A DNA stretch of 64,000 bases, from contig NZ_CP083956.1 of NCBI RefSeq assembly GCF_006442795.2, positions 3,015,501 to 3,079,500 on the forward strand, written 5' to 3'. The notes below the pieces were generated by a model, which ran no database searches, was not told where the DNA came from, and was given only the letters and a program-made list of their open reading frames with translations. How positions within the stretch are numbered: position 1 is the first letter of the stretch; each line of letters opens with the position of its first letter. Position numbers and translations under genes: made by a program. Of this stretch, positions 63,706-64,000 are shown piece after piece. The stretch is from Mesorhizobium sp. B1-1-8. GTDB lineage: Bacteria; Pseudomonadota; Alphaproteobacteria; Rhizobiales; Rhizobiaceae.

Positions 63706-63974
63706 ATGCGTATCAGAATCGAACAAGCTAGGCATCAGCCTTGCTTCGCCGGCGTGGGCGGAGACGAAATGATGGCGATTTCACGCGAGTTGCTCGGTGT
63801 CGATCTGACTTTCCATTGTCCTGGGTGTGAAGTTGCGGTGATCCGAAAAGGATCGTGGATCAAGAGCTCCAAGGTGTTCGTTGCGATTTCTGCAATACGC
63901 AAACGCGCCTGACATATGGGCTCAAGCTTGCCATCTTCGAAGCGCATCTGGATCCTGGTCGCCGGCTGGCCTGA
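63706..63974 (+). pseudogene. Frameshifted small zinc-ribbon protein
   Basis: The first frame reads MMAISRELLGVDLTFHCPGC and on to KGSWIKSSK, with one CxxC pair. Near 63871-63882 the homology moves to another frame, which reads VRCDFCNTQTRLTYGLKLAI then FEAHL and stops at 63974. Together they form a full two-CxxC zinc ribbon. As written, the first frame ends early at 63912. A one-base deletion or sequence error explains it. Confidence 0.65.
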
Positions 63975-64000
63975 GAAAACCGGCAACACGGTCCCGCGTG

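Noticed and set aside
63735..63989. An 84-codon minus-strand frame at the window end
   Set aside because: It is antisense to the frameshifted zinc-ribbon gene, whose conserved CxxC pairs and tail are more convincing.

Overview
The window reads as an alphaproteobacterial, Rhizobiales chromosome, most likely Mesorhizobium or a close relative. This rests on GC-rich coding sequence, the surE-pcm-nlpD and yajC-secDF neighbourhoods, a coxMNOP-type oxidase, DUF1127 genes, MucR and TrbK-alt. The assignment is inference from gene content; no rRNA gene is present.

Left part, about 1-25.6 kb, is mostly core genome. It holds surE (partial), pcm, a degenerate LysM/M23 lipoprotein and a DUF815 ATPase. Next come yajC and secDF, with an extra truncated secD copy and a yajC remnant between them. 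Then follow a pair related to mitochondrial complex I assembly factors (Mth938-like and phytoene-synthase-like), a fatty acid hydroxylase family protein, trmFO and two DUF1127 genes. Directly behind the DUF1127 genes lie two tandem small RNAs with anti-Shine-Dalgarno hairpin loops. A DUF2157/GDYXXLXY membrane pair, tRNA-Leu(UAG) and trigger factor follow. The part ends with a respiratory block: cytochrome c, heme O synthase and a five-gene cytochrome oxidase operon on the minus strand.

Middle part, about 25.8-46.5 kb, is accessory. It opens with a radC 3' remnant, an excisionase-like HTH gene and a broken 3' part of a tRNA-Leu(CAA), which look like the scar of an integrated element. A LysR-headed redox cassette follows: SDR, NTF2-like, IorA/IorB-type molybdenum hydroxylase and cytochrome c. 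Beyond it are an isochorismatase-fold hydrolase, a signal-less periplasmic-binding-fold protein, an atypical SDR, an Old Yellow Enzyme and an alpha/beta hydrolase. A second excisionase-like HTH closes this stretch. Then come a hydroxyacid dehydrogenase, a convergent DUF4238/HNH pair, an IS5-family remnant, a LIG-POL DNA ligase D, a MucR-type regulator and an operon of five small unknown genes.

Right part, about 46.8-64 kb, carries a complete-looking Trb mating-pair operon (trbB, C, D, E, J, K, L, F, G, I plus DUF2274). No relaxase or coupling protein is visible in the window. It is followed by LysR and XRE regulators, a polar-amino-acid or opine type ABC importer without its ATPase gene, a CapA-like protein and small genes, one of them a frameshifted zinc ribbon.

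No CRISPR array, integrase or rRNA was seen.
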